A DNA stretch of 64,000 nucleotides from contig NZ_SDID01000007.1 of NCBI RefSeq assembly GCF_009192995.1, positions 1 to 64,000 of the forward strand, in the 5' to 3' direction. Below, one piece after another: positions 63,265 through 64,000 of this stretch (the stretch's first letter is position 1; each line of letters begins with the position of its first letter). The notes under the pieces were generated by a model. The model worked only from the letters and a program-made list of their open reading frames with translations, did no database searches and was not told where the DNA came from. A program made the position numbers and the translations under genes. Source of the DNA: Sulfurimonas indica (lineage in GTDB: Bacteria > Campylobacterota > Campylobacteria > Campylobacterales > Sulfurimonadaceae).

Positions 63265-64000
63265 TTGAGTAGAACTGTTTTAGCCATTGACATTGGCTCA
63301 ACAAAAATTTGTGCTGTTATCGCTGAGATTGCTAACGATAACACTATCTCCATTACAGGAGCTGGAACAACAAAAGCACAAGGCCTCAAAAAAGGAAGTA
63401 TCACAAATATTGAACTTGCCTCTCGCAGTATTAAAACAGCTGTTGAAGATGCAAAAAGAGTTTCCGGTGCAAATGTTACGAGTGCAATCGTATCAATTTC
63501 GGGAGCCTATACAAAAAGTCTAAACTCTAACGGCATTGTAAATATCCAATCAAAAGAGATATCTTTTGAAGAGATCAAACGTGTTATGCATACATCTCTT
63601 TATAATGCAAATATTCCAAATGAGTATGAAGTACTTCATGCTCTGCCATTTAACTTCAAAGTAGATGATCAGGACTATATCGAAGACCCACTTGGAATGA
63701 ATGCTTCTCGTTTAGAAGTTGAAACACATATCATTACAACACAAAAATCAAATCTTAACAATCTCAAAAAAGCTGTCAAAGGTGCAGGAGTAGAAGTAGA
63801 AAACATAGTGCTTAACTCGTATGCATCAGCTATTGCAACACTTAATGAAGATGAACGCGAACTTGGTGCTGCGGTTATTGACATGGGTGGTAATACTAGC
63901 AATATTGCAATATACTCTGGAAACTCCATTAGATACAATGAGTATCTTGGTGTTGGTTCCAACCATGTCACAAGTGACCTTTCAATGGCACTGCATACAC
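63265..64000 (+). CDS. ftsA: Cell division protein FtsA (5' part, cut by window end)
   Basis: Actin-like ATPase that tethers the FtsZ ring to the membrane. The visible 245 codons include phosphate-1 (AIDIGSTKI), the 1C-domain region, and the phosphate-2/adenosine area (GAAVIDMGGNTSNIAIY). Translation starts at TTG 63265, with AAGGA at 63253-63257 seven bases upstream. The rest of ftsA, and probably ftsZ, lies beyond position 64000. Confidence 0.95.
   Translation, partial: MSRTVLAIDIGSTKICAVIAEIANDNTISITGAGTTKAQGLKKGSITNIELASRSIKTAVEDAKRVSGANVTSAIVSISGAYTKSLNSNGIVNIQSKEISFEEIKRVMHTSLYNANIPNEYEVLHALPFNFKVDDQDYIEDPLGMNASRLEVETHIITTQKSNLNNLKKAVKGAGVEVENIVLNSYASAIATLNEDERELGAAVIDMGGNTSNIAIYSGNSIRYNEYLGVGSNHVTSDLSMALHT

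Noticed and set aside
1-64000. tRNA, rRNA, CRISPR arrays, insertion sequences, prophage or defence islands
   Set aside because: I scanned the intergenic regions, which are short, and saw no cloverleaf, spaced direct repeats, terminal repeats or transposase and Cas-like proteins.

Overview
The window looks like a contiguous chromosomal segment of a Campylobacterota (epsilonproteobacterial) chemolithoautotroph, most like Sulfurimonas or a close relative. This rests on protein character and gene order; no search was run. Supporting signs are AT-rich DNA, class II DAHP synthase, a desulforubrerythrin, CheV, a FliK-like/FlhX pair, a split biotin carboxylase plus OadA/OadB/OadG, and a fur-lysS...glyA-DUF1882-SPOR...aroE order that I recall from Campylobacter. 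Genes are densely packed on both strands. I see no rRNA, tRNA, CRISPR array, insertion sequence or prophage.

Layout. 1-8.6 kb: methyltransferase; pgsA-rseP-yggS; carbonic anhydrase; a DTW protein and a flavoprotein that diverge from one tiny promoter; and a hypothetical-TenI-antiporter operon. A perfect 28-bp inverted repeat separates that operon from a FliK-like/flhX pair (8.7-10.3 kb). 10.2-20.7 kb, all leftward: FIST plus GGDEF/EAL; HDOD-polA; a NosL-like/CcdA-like copper pair; and YfgM-like, BamB-like, Xer recombinase and HD protein. 20.8-24.6 kb: gatC-arsC-like-pilT; a rhodanese and an ArsR-type regulator that share two palindromic operators. 23.6-29.5 kb: a five-gene leftward operon (periplasmic adaptor, molybdopterin enzyme, argD, TolC-like protein, NDUFAF7-like methyltransferase). 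29.7-34.2 kb: cheV, a GC-rich gap, then oadG-oadA-oadB. 34.4-39.4 kb: small membrane proteins, an HPt-like protein, htpG, a nitroreductase-like protein and DUF808. 39.5-39.9 kb: a scar of two truncated genes. 40-45 kb: ABC-F protein, SLC13 transporter, DAHP synthase. 45-56 kb: diguanylate cyclase-cvpA-fur-lysS, biotin carboxylase, rubrerythrin, glyA-DUF1882-SPOR-trpE-aroE. 56-64 kb: pldA, recR, mltA, dnaJ, an aldolase-like protein, bioA, a PpiD-like chaperone and the start of ftsA.

How the genes connect. The OadGAB proteins and the distant biotin carboxylase could form a C3/C4 carboxylation module, and bioA serves biotin synthesis. DAHP synthase, AroE and TrpE belong to aromatic synthesis. 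GGDEF, EAL, HDOD, FIST, CheV and HPt-like proteins point to rich signal transduction coupled to flagella and pili. NosL-like, CcdA-like, desulforubrerythrin and rhodanese genes fit microaerobic sulfur-metal physiology.

The least expected signals are regulatory or structural. They are the 28-bp inverted repeat at 8631-8689, five promoters whose -10 box lies 6-7 nt from the ATG (predicted leaderless mRNAs), an overlapping bidirectional promoter at 5041-5048, a GC-rich structured island at 30.7 kb and the gene scar at 39.5 kb. No confidently new multi-gene defence or mobile system is visible.
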